Notes under the pieces: model-generated | Databases searched by the model: none | What the model saw: only the letters and a program-made list of their open reading frames with translations | What the model was told of the DNA's origin: nothing | In this document: positions 54,387 through 63,029 of the stretch, piece after piece | Layout: every line of letters begins with the position of its first letter | Numbering within the stretch: position 1 is the stretch's first letter | Assembly (NCBI RefSeq): GCF_000349845.1 | Contig: NC_020829.1 | Coordinates: 3,417,001-3,481,000 of the forward strand | Reading direction: 5' to 3' | DNA length: 64,000 bases | Source of the DNA: Pseudomonas sp. ATCC 13867 | GTDB lineage: Bacteria > Pseudomonadota > Gammaproteobacteria > Pseudomonadales > Pseudomonadaceae | Position numbers and translations under genes: made by a program

Positions 54387-55739
54387 ATGACCGCAACAAG
54401 GCCCGCGTCCTTGCGGGAAACGCCTGCCCAGGAAAAGACCCGTCTGCGCAAGGTGGCCGCCGCCACCATCGTCGGTTCCATGCTCGAGTGGTATGACTTC
54501 TACCTCTACGCGACGATGGCGGCGATCGTCTTCGCCAAGATCTTCTTCGACCCGAGCGACCCGCAAACCGCGACGCTGCTGGCATTCTCCACCTTCGCCA
54601 TCGGCTTCATCGCCCGTCCCTTCGGCGGCATGCTGTTCGGCCACATGGGCGACAGGTTCGGCCGCAAGCAGATGCTGGTGGTGACCTTCGTGCTGATGGG
54701 CGTGTGCACCACGCTGATCGGCCTGATTCCCAACTACGACACTATCGGCATCTGGGCACCGATCCTGCTGGTGGCGATCCGCATCATCCAGGGCCTGGGC
54801 GCCGGCGCCGAACTGGCCGCCGCCGCGGTGACTTCCTACGAACACGCCTCCGAAGGCAAGCGCGGCAGCCAGGGCGCCTGGCCGGCGCTGGGCCTGAACC
54901 TGGGCCTGCTGCTGTCGTCCCTCACCGTGTACGCGCTGACCCTGCATGGCGATCAGTTCCTGCTCGATGGCGGCTGGCGCATCCCGTTCATCGCCAGCAT
55001 CGTACTGGTGGGCGTGGGCCTGTGGGTGCGCAGCAGCATCCCGGAAACCCCGGAATACAGCGAACTGCACGAAGCCAAGGCCGGCGAACTGGTCAGCCAC
55101 GACGAGCACAGCGTGCAGAAAGTCCCGCTGCTGGCGCTATTCCGCAACGACCTGAAAGGCCTGCTGGTGGTGTTCTTCGTGGCCATCGGCTACAACGCGC
55201 TGAGCTACATCTTCAAGACCTTCTCCCTGGCCTATCTGACCCAGTACAAGCACGTCACGGCCAACGTCACCTCGCTGTCGGTAACCATCGCCAGCCTCAT
55301 CGCCATCTTCGCCGTGCCACTGTTCGGCCGCCTGTGCGACCGTTACAGCAGCAAGCAGGTGCTGATCGCCGGCGGCGTACTCTCGGCGATCTGCGCGTAC
55401 CCGTTCATGGCGCTGCTGGAAACCGGCGAGAGCCTGTGGATCTACGTGGCGCTGGGTATCGGCACCGGCCTCCTCGCGCCGATGATGTTCGCTCCGCAGG
55501 GCTCCTTCCTCAGCCGCCAGTTCCCCACTCACACCCGCTCCTCCGGCGTGGGTACCGGCCGCGAGATTGGCACCGCGGTGGCAGGCGGCCTGGCACCGCT
55601 GGGTGCGCTGTCGCTGGTGGCGTCGTCGCCGACCCACTCCACGGCCGGGGTGGTCGCGATCCTGTTCGTTGCCGCCGTGATCCTGGTGATCGCCGCGTCG
55701 TTCGACCAGGGCAGCAAGCACTCGGCATTCAAGAACTGA
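54387..55739 (+). CDS. MFS transporter, metabolite:H+ symporter (MHS) family
   Basis: A 450-residue, 12-helix transporter of the MHS subgroup: TIVGSMLEWYDFYLYATMAA at the start, then IGFIARPFGGMLFGHMGDRFGRK. The family takes up organic acids such as 2-oxoglutarate, citrate or shikimate. Next to lhgO, hydroxyglutarate or a related dicarboxylate is the natural guess. It is the last gene before a bidirectional terminator. Confidence 0.9.
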   Translation: MTATRPASLRETPAQEKTRLRKVAAATIVGSMLEWYDFYLYATMAAIVFAKIFFDPSDPQTATLLAFSTFAIGFIARPFGGMLFGHMGDRFGRKQMLVVTFVLMGVCTTLIGLIPNYDTIGIWAPILLVAIRIIQGLGAGAELAAAAVTSYEHASEGKRGSQGAWPALGLNLGLLLSSLTVYALTLHGDQFLLDGGWRIPFIASIVLVGVGLWVRSSIPETPEYSELHEAKAGELVSHDEHSVQKVPLLALFRNDLKGLLVVFFVAIGYNALSYIFKTFSLAYLTQYKHVTANVTSLSVTIASLIAIFAVPLFGRLCDRYSSKQVLIAGGVLSAICAYPFMALLETGESLWIYVALGIGTGLLAPMMFAPQGSFLSRQFPTHTRSSGVGTGREIGTAVAGGLAPLGALSLVASSPTHSTAGVVAILFVAAVILVIAASFDQGSKHSAFKN

Positions 55740-55752
55740 CGCCGCCAGAACG

Positions 55753-55782
55753 AAAAAAGCCCCGCGTTTGCGGGGCTTTTTT
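55753..55782. terminator. Bidirectional terminator
   Basis: AAAAAAGCCCCGC-GTTT-GCGGGGCTTTTTT, a strong stem with A-run and T-run on either side. It serves the MHS gene and the convergent gntR gene. Confidence 0.95.
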
Positions 55783-55793
55783 CTGCCTGGCGA

Positions 55794-56570
55794 TCAGGCC
55801 GCCGAATCGGCATCCGCCTTGCTGCGGCGCGGCTTCTTCTTGCCGGCCAGCAGGTGCGAGAACACCGCGTGCAGGTCGCCGGATGCGCCATCCACGTCCA
55901 GGTTCAGCTTGTCATCGATGTGCGCCATGTGGTGCATCATCAGCATCACGGCCTTTTCCTTGTCGCCCCGTTCGATGGCGTCGAGGATCTCGTTGTGCTC
56001 GTCGAACGAGCAGTGCGAGCGACCGCCGCTTTCGTACTGGGCGATGATCAGCGAGGTCTGCGACACCAGGCTGCGCTGGAAGACCACCAGCGGCGCATTC
56101 TTCGCCATCTCGGCGAGCTTGAGGTGGAATTCCCCGGAGAGGCGGATGCCGGCGCCACGGTCGCCACGGGCGAAGCTGGATTGCTCCTGTTTCACCATGT
56201 CGCGCAGCTCGGCGAGGGTATCGCTGCTGGCGTTGTCCACGGCCAGCTCGGTGATCGCGCGCTCGACGGTGCGGCGGGCGAAGAGGATCTGCCGGGCTTC
56301 GTCGATGCTCGGGCTCGCCACCACCGCGCCGCGGTTCGGGCGCAGCAGCACGACCTGCTCATGGGCCAGGCGCGACAGCGCGCGACGGATGATGGTGCGG
56401 CTGACACCGAAGATTTCGCCGAGGGCCTCTTCGCTCAGCTTGGTGCCGGGAGCGAGGCGCTGCTCAAGGATCGCATCGAAGATGTGCGCGTAGACGATCT
56501 CGTCCTGAGTACCGCTGCGGCTCTTGCCATTGCGCGGCTGCTTCCTGATCTGTTGCAACTGGTCGGTCAT
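55794..56570 (-). CDS. GntR family regulator, probable purine-catabolism regulator
   Basis: A 258-residue FCD-type regulator. The winged helix (VYAHIFDAILEQRLAPGTKLSEEALGEIFGVSRTIIRRALSRLAHEQ) is followed by an FCD domain with GEFHLKLAEMA and FDEHNEILDAIERGD (His/Asp ligand positions), and then a basic C-terminal tail (KKKPRRSKAD). The start at 56570 gives MTDQLQQIRKQ. It is divergent from a purine permease, and TTGTNNACAA-like sites precede both this region and hiuH/puuE, so it probably controls purine catabolism. Confidence 0.9.
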   Translation of the reverse strand: MTDQLQQIRKQPRNGKSRSGTQDEIVYAHIFDAILEQRLAPGTKLSEEALGEIFGVSRTIIRRALSRLAHEQVVLLRPNRGAVVASPSIDEARQILFARRTVERAITELAVDNASSDTLAELRDMVKQEQSSFARGDRGAGIRLSGEFHLKLAEMAKNAPLVVFQRSLVSQTSLIIAQYESGGRSHCSFDEHNEILDAIERGDKEKAVMLMMHHMAHIDDKLNLDVDGASGDLHAVFSHLLAGKKKPRRSKADADSAA

Positions 56571-56660
56571 TGGTGTCGAACCCTGATCAGCCGGCGTGGG
56601 GCCGGCGCGAAATCCGTTGGAGCGAGCGGAGAGCTGGCGTCGGCCAGGTATTGGGCAACA

Positions 56661-56670
56661 GTGTACACAA
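56661..56670. promoter_or_regulatory. Purine-regulon operator, variant
   Basis: GTGTACACAA (TTGTGTACAC on the minus strand) matches TTGTNNACA on the gntR side of the region and is symmetric in GTGTACAC. It is about 90 bases before the gntR start. Confidence 0.5.
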
Positions 56671-56820
56671 AATGGCCAGCATCGTGCAGCCGTCCCAAGC
56701 GAGTCGCGATTGGCGCCAATAGGAAGGGATTCGCCAGGGGTTCCGGCACCATCCTGCGACCAATCCATGCCTTTGCTTGTAAAAATCTTTCAAAAAGGCA
56801 CCAAACATTATTTGAACTTT

Positions 56821-56830
56821 TTGTACACAA
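56821..56830. promoter_or_regulatory. Purine-regulon operator before the permease
   Basis: TTGTACACAA is one base pair from the TTGTATACAA sites near hiuH and puuE; both fit TTGT-N2-ACAA. It is 137 bases before the permease start. Confidence 0.6.
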
Positions 56831-56967
56831 CTGCATAATCGCGGCGTGACTTCCTGACCTAAGAGTCAACAAATCACACCCTCACAACTCTTTCCGTTTG
56901 CGCAAGGGACGCAGGTGAACCAGCCGACGGCAAGGGACCAACAACAAGAGCGTTGAGGAGTACCGCT

Positions 56968-58314
56968 GTGGAAAGCACCAAACAAGAACAACAAGCCTTT
57001 GCTTCAAGCCCGCCTGCTACCGGCCTGCTCGAACGTCTGTTCAAGCTCAGCCAGCATGGCACCACCGTGAAGACCGAACTCGCCGCGGGCCTCACGACCT
57101 TCATCACCATGGCGTACATCATCTTCGTCAACCCCAACATCATGGCCGACGCCGGCATCGACCACGGCGCCGCATTCGTCGCGACTTGCCTTGCCGCGGC
57201 GCTCGGCTGCTTCCTGATGGGCCTGTACGCCAACTGGCCGGTGGGCCTGGCGCCGGGCATGGGCCTCAACGCCTTCTTCACCTACACCGTGGTCAAGACC
57301 ATGAACTACAGCTGGGAGATCGCGCTGGGCGCGGTGTTCATCTCCGGCATCGCCTTCATGATCCTGACCTTCTCCCGCGTGCGCGAATGGCTGCTCAACA
57401 GCATCCCGGTGAGCCTGCGCTTCGCGATGGGCGCCGGCGTCGGCCTGTTCCTCGGGCTGATCGGCCTGAAGACCGCCGGTATCGTGGTCGCCAGCCCCGC
57501 CACCCTGGTACACCTGGGTGACCTGACCAGCCCCGGGCCGCTGCTGGCCGCCCTCTGCTTCCTGATGATCGCGGTGCTGGAGTACCGTCGCGTGTTCGGC
57601 GGCATCCTGATCAGCATCCTCACCGTCACCGTGGCCGGCATCGCCCTGGGCATCGTCCAGTTCGGCGGCGTGTTCTCCATGCCCCCGAGCCTGGCGCCGA
57701 CCTTCATGGCGATGGACATCACCGGCGCCTTCAACGTGACCATGATCAGCGTGATCCTGGCGTTCCTCTTCGTGCACATGTTCGACACCGCCGGCACCCT
57801 GATGGGGGTGGCCCAGCGTGCGCACCTGGTACGTGAGGACGGTCGCATCGAGAACCTGTCCAAGGCGATGAAGGCCGACAGCACCTCCAGCGCCTTCGGC
57901 GCGGTGCTCGGCGTACCGCCGGTGACCAGCTACGTGGAAAGCGCCGCGGGCGTCGCCGCCGGTGGCCGTACCGGCCTGACCGCCGTGGTGGTGGGCCTGC
58001 TGTTCGTCGCCGCGATGTTCTTCGCTCCGCTGGCCGGCATGATCCCCGCCTACGCCACCGCCGGCGCGCTGATCTATGTCGCCATGCTGATGATGGGCGG
58101 CATGGCCCACATCGACTGGAACGAGCACACCGAAACCATTCCGGCCATCGTTACCGTGATCATGATGCCGCTGACCTTCTCGGTCGCCGACGGCATCGCC
58201 CTGGGCTTCGTGACCTACGTGGCGATGAAGGTCTTCACCGGCCGCCACAAGGACGTGACCGTCAGCCTGTATGCGCTGTGCGCCATCTTCGTGGCCAAGT
58301 TCATCTTCCTGTAA
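56968..58314 (+). CDS. Purine permease, AzgA-like NCS2 family
   Basis: A 448-residue protein with about 12 to 14 hydrophobic segments. LAAGLTTFITMAYIIFVNPNIMADAG and NWPVGLAPGMGLNAFFTYTVV are hallmarks of the AzgA/PbuG (hypoxanthine, guanine, adenine) branch, as are HMFDTAGTLMGVAQRA and STSSAFGAVLGVPPVTSYVESAAGV. The GTG at 56968 is used because GAGGAG lies seven bases before it. Its location beside the purine regulator, between guaD and hiuH/puuE, fits uptake of purine bases for catabolism. Confidence 0.93.
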   Translation: MESTKQEQQAFASSPPATGLLERLFKLSQHGTTVKTELAAGLTTFITMAYIIFVNPNIMADAGIDHGAAFVATCLAAALGCFLMGLYANWPVGLAPGMGLNAFFTYTVVKTMNYSWEIALGAVFISGIAFMILTFSRVREWLLNSIPVSLRFAMGAGVGLFLGLIGLKTAGIVVASPATLVHLGDLTSPGPLLAALCFLMIAVLEYRRVFGGILISILTVTVAGIALGIVQFGGVFSMPPSLAPTFMAMDITGAFNVTMISVILAFLFVHMFDTAGTLMGVAQRAHLVREDGRIENLSKAMKADSTSSAFGAVLGVPPVTSYVESAAGVAAGGRTGLTAVVVGLLFVAAMFFAPLAGMIPAYATAGALIYVAMLMMGGMAHIDWNEHTETIPAIVTVIMMPLTFSVADGIALGFVTYVAMKVFTGRHKDVTVSLYALCAIFVAKFIFL

Positions 58315-58323
58315 GACCCTGGG

Positions 58324-58350
58324 GCCCCGGCGCAACTGCGCCGGGGCTTT
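58324..58350 (+). terminator. Terminator after the purine permease
   Basis: GCCCCGGCGCA / TGCGCCGGGGC, an 11-bp stem with a two-base loop and a TTT tail. Confidence 0.85.
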
Positions 58351-58456
58351 CACTTTCGGCGAAACACCGTCGATGATCCCGGATACCCGGCTGCTCTACA
58401 GCAACGCCGCACTGTTCGCCGCCGCAGACGGAGCTTCCCTGCCGAGCCGCCGAGGC

Positions 58457-60238
58457 TCAGTCACTGGCAACGGGCAGCAGCAGGCGCACACGCACTTTTG
58501 TGCCGACGCCCTGCTCGCTGCTGACGTCGATACTGCCCCCCATCCGCTTCACCAGCCCTTCGCACAGCACCAGCCCGAAACCGATCCCACCACTCACCAG
58601 GTGCTCCGAGTCGGGCAGCCTGCGGAACGGCTCGAACAGGTGCGCCAGCTCCTCGTCGGCCATCCCCGGGCCACTATCCTCGACATCCAGCACGAACTCG
58701 ACCTGACCACCGGCACTCTCGCTGGTCTCGACGCGCAGCAGTACCTCGCCACGATCGGTGAACTTGAGGGCATTGCCCATCAGATTGTCCAGTACCTGGC
58801 GCAGACGCGGGGCATCGATCCACACCGGCTTAGCCTGCAGCCGCTCCAGCCGCACCTTGAAATCCAGCCCTTTCGTCGAAGCCTCGGTGCGGTAGTCCGG
58901 CAGGCAGGCGTCGATCAGCTCACGCAGATCATGGCGCCGGGGCTCTAGAAGCAGAGTGCCGGTATCCAGCTGGACGAAATCGTCCACGTCGGCGAACACG
59001 CCCTGCAGGTTCTCCGCGATCTGTCCAACGGCCGTCAGCAGGTCACGCTGCCCCTCGCCGATTTCCGTCCCGGCCAGTACCTGCTCCAGCGTTTTCGAGA
59101 TTCCGCGCAAGGCCACACCGATCTCGCGCGTCACCGCGCCGCGGAAGTGACTGCGCATGCGTTCGGTCGACCGCGCCTGCAGACTGGAATGGCGCAACTG
59201 GCGCAGCAGCTCTTCCCGTTCGGTGTGATCCTCGGAGCCGGAGAACATGCCGAGCAGCGAGCCATCGGCGTCGAACATGGGCTTCGTCCAGGTGGAGAGC
59301 GTGCGCCGCCCCTCCCTGGTTTCCACCACGCGATCGATGAACAGCGGTTTCCGTTCGGCCACCGCCTTCAGGTAAGCCTCCCGGATGACCCGCCTGTCTT
59401 CCGGGTCGGTGAATCTGGATACCTCGACGAATTGACTGCCGATCACCTCTTCGCGCGGCATATCGATCGAATCCAGGTAGACCTGGTTGTAGGCCATCAG
59501 CCGCCCTTCGGGGTCACGCAGGGTGAGCGGGGTCGGCATGGCATCGATCAGTTTCTGCAGGATTTCGAGCCTTTCCCGCTGTTTCAGCCCCGGGCCGCCA
59601 GCCTGAGGCTCCGGCTCGCTCCCGGAGGCTTCGACCAGCCCCTGTTGCCGGGCGATGTCGATCAGTTCCACCAGCGACGTCGCATGCAGTTTCTGCATCA
59701 GGCGGACCTTGTAGGTGCTCACGGTCTTGTCGCTGATCGCCAGCTGTTCACTGATCGCGACGTTGCTGAGCCCGCGCGCCAGCAGTTGCAGCACCGCCAG
59801 TTCGCGTACCGACAGGTCCTGCAGCACTTCGCTATGCTGGCTTGCGCCAAGTAGTATGTGGCTGGGGAAATAGTTCTGACCGGCGAGCAAAGCATGTACG
59901 GCGGCCTTCAGTTCACGCGGGTCCTGCTGCTTGCTGACGAAACCCCGCGCCCCAGACTGCAGGCAGCGGCCGGCGAAATACTCCGAATTCTGGGCCGTCA
60001 GCACCAGAATCCTGCAGCCCAGCTCCATCGCAACCAGGCGCTGGATCACTTCCAGCCCTCCCAGCCCGTGAATGGAAAGCTCCATCACCACCAGGTCGGG
60101 CAACAGCCTGCGAGCCAGTTGCAGCGCCTGTGGACCGCTGCCGGTTTCGCCCACGACTTCATGCCCTTCCGCTTCCATCAGCAGACGGATCGCATGCCGG
60201 ATTACCGGCTCCGGATCGACAATCAGGATCCTGCTCAC
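58457..60238 (-). CDS. BvgA-like receiver/LuxR-HTH/PAS/kinase fusion, second copy
   Basis: 593 residues. Order: receiver (1-120), LuxR-type HTH (about 141-200), PAS (about 225-340), DHp-like helices (about 355-430), HATPase_c (about 470-590). The receiver resembles BvgA, but the phospho-Asp position is Glu53 (VVMELSIHG). The DHp helix reads TREIGVALRGI, with Arg371 where His should be. The ATP lid looks intact: N489 in GNALKF, DSGPGM, then GGIGFGLVL. The GTG start at 60238 has GGGAGG six bases upstream. It is 40 bases behind its paralogue and co-directional. It may be a DNA-binding protein with a kinase-like sensor that works without phosphotransfer; this is inferred. Confidence 0.88.
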   Translation of the reverse strand: MSRILIVDPEPVIRHAIRLLMEAEGHEVVGETGSGPQALQLARRLLPDLVVMELSIHGLGGLEVIQRLVAMELGCRILVLTAQNSEYFAGRCLQSGARGFVSKQQDPRELKAAVHALLAGQNYFPSHILLGASQHSEVLQDLSVRELAVLQLLARGLSNVAISEQLAISDKTVSTYKVRLMQKLHATSLVELIDIARQQGLVEASGSEPEPQAGGPGLKQRERLEILQKLIDAMPTPLTLRDPEGRLMAYNQVYLDSIDMPREEVIGSQFVEVSRFTDPEDRRVIREAYLKAVAERKPLFIDRVVETREGRRTLSTWTKPMFDADGSLLGMFSGSEDHTEREELLRQLRHSSLQARSTERMRSHFRGAVTREIGVALRGISKTLEQVLAGTEIGEGQRDLLTAVGQIAENLQGVFADVDDFVQLDTGTLLLEPRRHDLRELIDACLPDYRTEASTKGLDFKVRLERLQAKPVWIDAPRLRQVLDNLMGNALKFTDRGEVLLRVETSESAGGQVEFVLDVEDSGPGMADEELAHLFEPFRRLPDSEHLVSGGIGFGLVLCEGLVKRMGGSIDVSSEQGVGTKVRVRLLLPVASD

Positions 60239-60278
60239 CCGCGGCCTCCCGGAATCACCACAGACTTCGACATCCGCA

Positions 60279-62060
60279 TCAACCCTCCGCTACCGGCAAC
60301 GACAACCGCACCAGCGCCTGCGTACCCGCGCCGGGATGGCTTTTCAGCTCGATGCTGCCGTGCATCAGTTCAAGCAACATGCGGCACAGCGTCAGGCCAA
60401 GGCCCGAGCCGCCGCGCAGAATGTGCCCGGCGTCCGGCAACTGGCGGAATGGCTCGAACAGCCGCTCCAGCTCTCCATCGTCGATGCCGGGGCCGCTGTC
60501 CTCCACGGCCAGCATGACCTCGACCTGCCCCTTGCCCCCCGCCACCGCACTCAGGCGCATCAACACGCCGCCGTCGTCGGTGAACTTCACGGCATTGCCG
60601 AGGAGGTTGTCCAGCACCTGGCGCAGTCGCCCGGCATCCACCCACACCCTGGGCTCCTGCAACCGGCCACACTGCAGCTCCAGCGCCAGTCCCCTGGCCT
60701 GGGCCTGATCCCGTTGCCCGGCAATACAGCTCTCGGCCAGCTCGCGCAGGTCATGGGGCTGCGGATCCAGGGTCAGCCTTCCGGCCTGCAACAGGCCGAA
60801 GTCCTGCAGATCGGCGAACACGCTGCTCAGACTTGCCGTCATCTCATGGGCCACTTTCAACGGCTCGCGCTGGGCGTCGCCGATGCGCGGTTGCGACAGC
60901 GTCAGATCGATCATCGCCGAGATCCCGCGAAATACCGCGCCCACTTCCCGGCTCATGGCTTGTATGAAGGCATCCCTGACACGATTCCCGGCTTCCATGC
61001 GCCGGGAGGTATCGCGCAACTCGCGCAGCAGACCATCGCGCTCGGTCTGGTTCTGCGATCCGCACAGCATGCCTATCAGTCGCCCACCCGCGTCATGCAG
61101 AGGCTTGGCCCACAGCGTCAGCACCCGACGTCCATCGCGCTTGTCGGTAAATACCCGCTCGAAGGTCATCGGCGCGTTCTGCGCAACCGCTTGCAGGTAG
61201 TTGCCCTGAACCGCCCGGGCATCCTCCAGCGAATAGGTCATGATATCGGCGTAGCGGCTACCGATGACCTCGTCGCTGGACAATCCCGAGATCTCGAGGA
61301 AGGCCTGGTTGCAGATCATCACTCGCCCGTCGATATCGCGCACCGCAAGGGTTCCGGGCACGGCGTCGATCATCTTCTGCAGCAGTTCGAGCTGCTCGCC
61401 CTGTCCGGGGCCGAGGTCAGTGGCTTTCGCGTCGCCGCTGGACGAGCCCAACAGGTCATTGCGGCGGGCGATGTCGATCAGCTCCACCAGCGATGATGCG
61501 TGCAGCTTCTGCAGCAGACGCGCCTTGTAGGTGCTGACGGTCTTGTCGCTGATCGCCAGTTGCTCGGCGATGGCGATGTTGCTGAAGCCACGGGCGAGCA
61601 GTTGCAGGACCGAAACCTCGCGCGCGGAAAGCGACGGCTGCTGGCAGCCCACCAGCGCGGGGGCGGCGCCAGTCAGTGCGCCATCCGGGAAATAGCTGTG
61701 CCCCCGCAGTATGGCGTTCGTCGCACGCCGCAGATTCAGGGGATCGTCCTGCTTGCTGACGAAGCCACCGGCGCCCGTCTGCAGGCAGCGCCCGGCGAAG
61801 TACTCGGAATCCTGGGTGGTCAGCACCAGCACTCGCGCATCCGGCTCGGCGGCAATCAGGCGCTGGAGCACTTCGAGCCCGCCCAGACCGGGAATGGAAA
61901 GTTCGAGGATGGTCAGATCGGGGCGCAGGGAGCGCGCAAGTTGCAATGTCTTCGGGCCATTGTCGGCTTCGCCCACCACCTCATGGCCATCTTCTTCCAT
62001 CAATAGCCGGATCGCGTGCCGGGTCACCGGCTGCGCGTCGGCGATCAGGATCCTGCTCAT
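60279..62060 (-). CDS. BvgA-like receiver/LuxR-HTH/PAS/kinase fusion, first copy
   Basis: 593 residues, the same length and layout as the downstream paralogue: receiver (1-120), LuxR HTH (about 143-202), PAS (about 225-340), degenerate DHp (about 355-430), HATPase_c (about 470-590). The receiver acceptor is again Glu53 (TILELSIPG), and the DHp acceptor is again Arg371 (MSREVGAVFRGI). HATPase motifs GNAVKF, DSGPGI and GGSGLGLTL look normal. The ATG at 62060 has GGAG upstream; an ATG four codons earlier is less likely. The two genes come from a tandem duplication and have diverged, so both are probably used. Confidence 0.88.
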   Translation of the reverse strand: MSRILIADAQPVTRHAIRLLMEEDGHEVVGEADNGPKTLQLARSLRPDLTILELSIPGLGGLEVLQRLIAAEPDARVLVLTTQDSEYFAGRCLQTGAGGFVSKQDDPLNLRRATNAILRGHSYFPDGALTGAAPALVGCQQPSLSAREVSVLQLLARGFSNIAIAEQLAISDKTVSTYKARLLQKLHASSLVELIDIARRNDLLGSSSGDAKATDLGPGQGEQLELLQKMIDAVPGTLAVRDIDGRVMICNQAFLEISGLSSDEVIGSRYADIMTYSLEDARAVQGNYLQAVAQNAPMTFERVFTDKRDGRRVLTLWAKPLHDAGGRLIGMLCGSQNQTERDGLLRELRDTSRRMEAGNRVRDAFIQAMSREVGAVFRGISAMIDLTLSQPRIGDAQREPLKVAHEMTASLSSVFADLQDFGLLQAGRLTLDPQPHDLRELAESCIAGQRDQAQARGLALELQCGRLQEPRVWVDAGRLRQVLDNLLGNAVKFTDDGGVLMRLSAVAGGKGQVEVMLAVEDSGPGIDDGELERLFEPFRQLPDAGHILRGGSGLGLTLCRMLLELMHGSIELKSHPGAGTQALVRLSLPVAEG

Positions 62061-62171
62061 CCAGAACTCCATCGAATACTCAGGACAGAAAGAATAGATG
62101 GCTATGCCCCGGGCAGCGACCGCGCAGGCAACGGTGCGCCAACCATGAGGCAGACGTACTCAGGAGGAGGA

Positions 62172-62196
62172 TAAAAAAGCCCGCCAATCGGCGGGC
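62172..62196 (-). terminator. Terminator of hiuH (minus strand)
   Basis: AGCCCGCC-GATT-GGCGGGCT with TTTTT on the minus strand. It lies 69 bases after the hiuH stop and upstream of the sensor pair, so hiuH and the sensor genes are separate units. Confidence 0.88.
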
Positions 62197-62264
62197 TGAA
62201 GGAGACTCCACGAAGAGTCGGGGGTAATGCCCGGGCCGGCGGCAGGCCGTCGAAGAAGCGCCTG

Positions 62265-62618
62265 CTAGCTGCCGCGATAGGTGGAATAGCTGTAAGGCGA
62301 AATCAGCAGCGGCACATGGTAGTGATCTTTCTCGGAAGCGATGCCGAAGCGCAGTACGACCTGGTCGAGGAAGGCCGGGGTCGGCAGTTCCACACCACGG
62401 GCGCGGTAGTAATCGCCGGCATTGAACAGCAACTGGTAGACGCCGGCGCGTAAATCGTCGCCCTGCAGCAGCGGCTCGTCGACACGGCCGTCGTCATTGG
62501 TCACACGGGTGGTGATCAACTCCAGCTGCTGACCTTCGACGCGGTACAGCTCGATCTTGATGCCGTGGCCAGGGCAGCCGTGGGCGGAATCCAGTACGTG
62601 AGTGGTCAAGCGTCCCAT
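62265..62618 (-). CDS. hiuH: 5-hydroxyisourate hydrolase
   Basis: A 117-residue transthyretin-like enzyme that hydrolyses 5-hydroxyisourate, the product of urate oxidation. N-terminal LTTHVLDSAHGCPGHGI contains the catalytic His. RVTNDDGRVDEPLL carries the Arg, and the C-terminal YRGS tetrapeptide is the family signature. The start at 62618 (MGRLTTHVLD) is used; a longer frame lacks conservation. It is divergent from puuE across a region with two purine-regulon operators. Confidence 0.96.
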   Translation of the reverse strand: MGRLTTHVLDSAHGCPGHGIKIELYRVEGQQLELITTRVTNDDGRVDEPLLQGDDLRAGVYQLLFNAGDYYRARGVELPTPAFLDQVVLRFGIASEKDHYHVPLLISPYSYSTYRGS

Positions 62619-62754
62619 TGGCTTATCGATGTCTCCGGCGCCGCCGGCGGACACCTTCCTCCTCTGTCTCGTTGATTCAAATTCGGCGGGCTGCCGCACG
62701 GACAGCCGGCAAGTGCGTTTGTGCGGAATCGAATATACCCAGCGATGCGCTCAA

Positions 62755-62764
62755 TTGTATACAA
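62755..62764. promoter_or_regulatory. Purine-regulon operator on the hiuH side
   Basis: TTGTATACAA, a perfect palindrome, about 137 bases upstream of the hiuH start. It fits TTGT-N2-ACAA as before the purine permease. Confidence 0.65.
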
Positions 62765-62948
62765 AAAAGTAATTCAACCTTGCAAAAAGCCACCAGGACA
62801 GCCGCCTGCACGGGTGCACCAGATGCCTGAGAATGGGCGTCGCAGACAGCATGGAACGTGGTCAGGCGGGGTTCTTGCGGCGACTCCCACGCGTATACGG
62901 AAGAGAAATGACCGTTGTGCGGATTGTATTTACAGATCGCCAAACATT

Positions 62949-62958
62949 TTGTATACAA
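62949..62958. promoter_or_regulatory. Purine-regulon operator before puuE
   Basis: TTGTATACAA, identical to the hiuH-side site, 72 bases before the puuE GTG, within the likely promoter. Confidence 0.7.
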
Positions 62959-63029
62959 TGCGCCCATCAACGGCAGCGCCCGGTCCACCGACTCCGCGCA
63001 GACCGCCAACCACAAGAAGGAACACTGCA

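Larger units (their letters stand above)
56571..56967. other. Divergent control region gntR/permease
   Basis: About 400 bases with no gene. Contains two TTGTNNACAA-like sites and a long leader before the permease, with GAGGAG just before its GTG start. Confidence 0.65.
62619..63029. other. Divergent hiuH/puuE promoter region
   Basis: About 410 bases without a supported gene. Two exact TTGTATACAA sites (62755 and 62949) are 194 bases apart, one toward each gene. A third GTATAC (62891-62896) lacks the flanks. Confidence 0.65.

Noticed and set aside
62891..62896. GTATAC as a third puuE/hiuH operator
   Set aside because: It lacks the TTGT/ACAA flanks shared by the four accepted sites.
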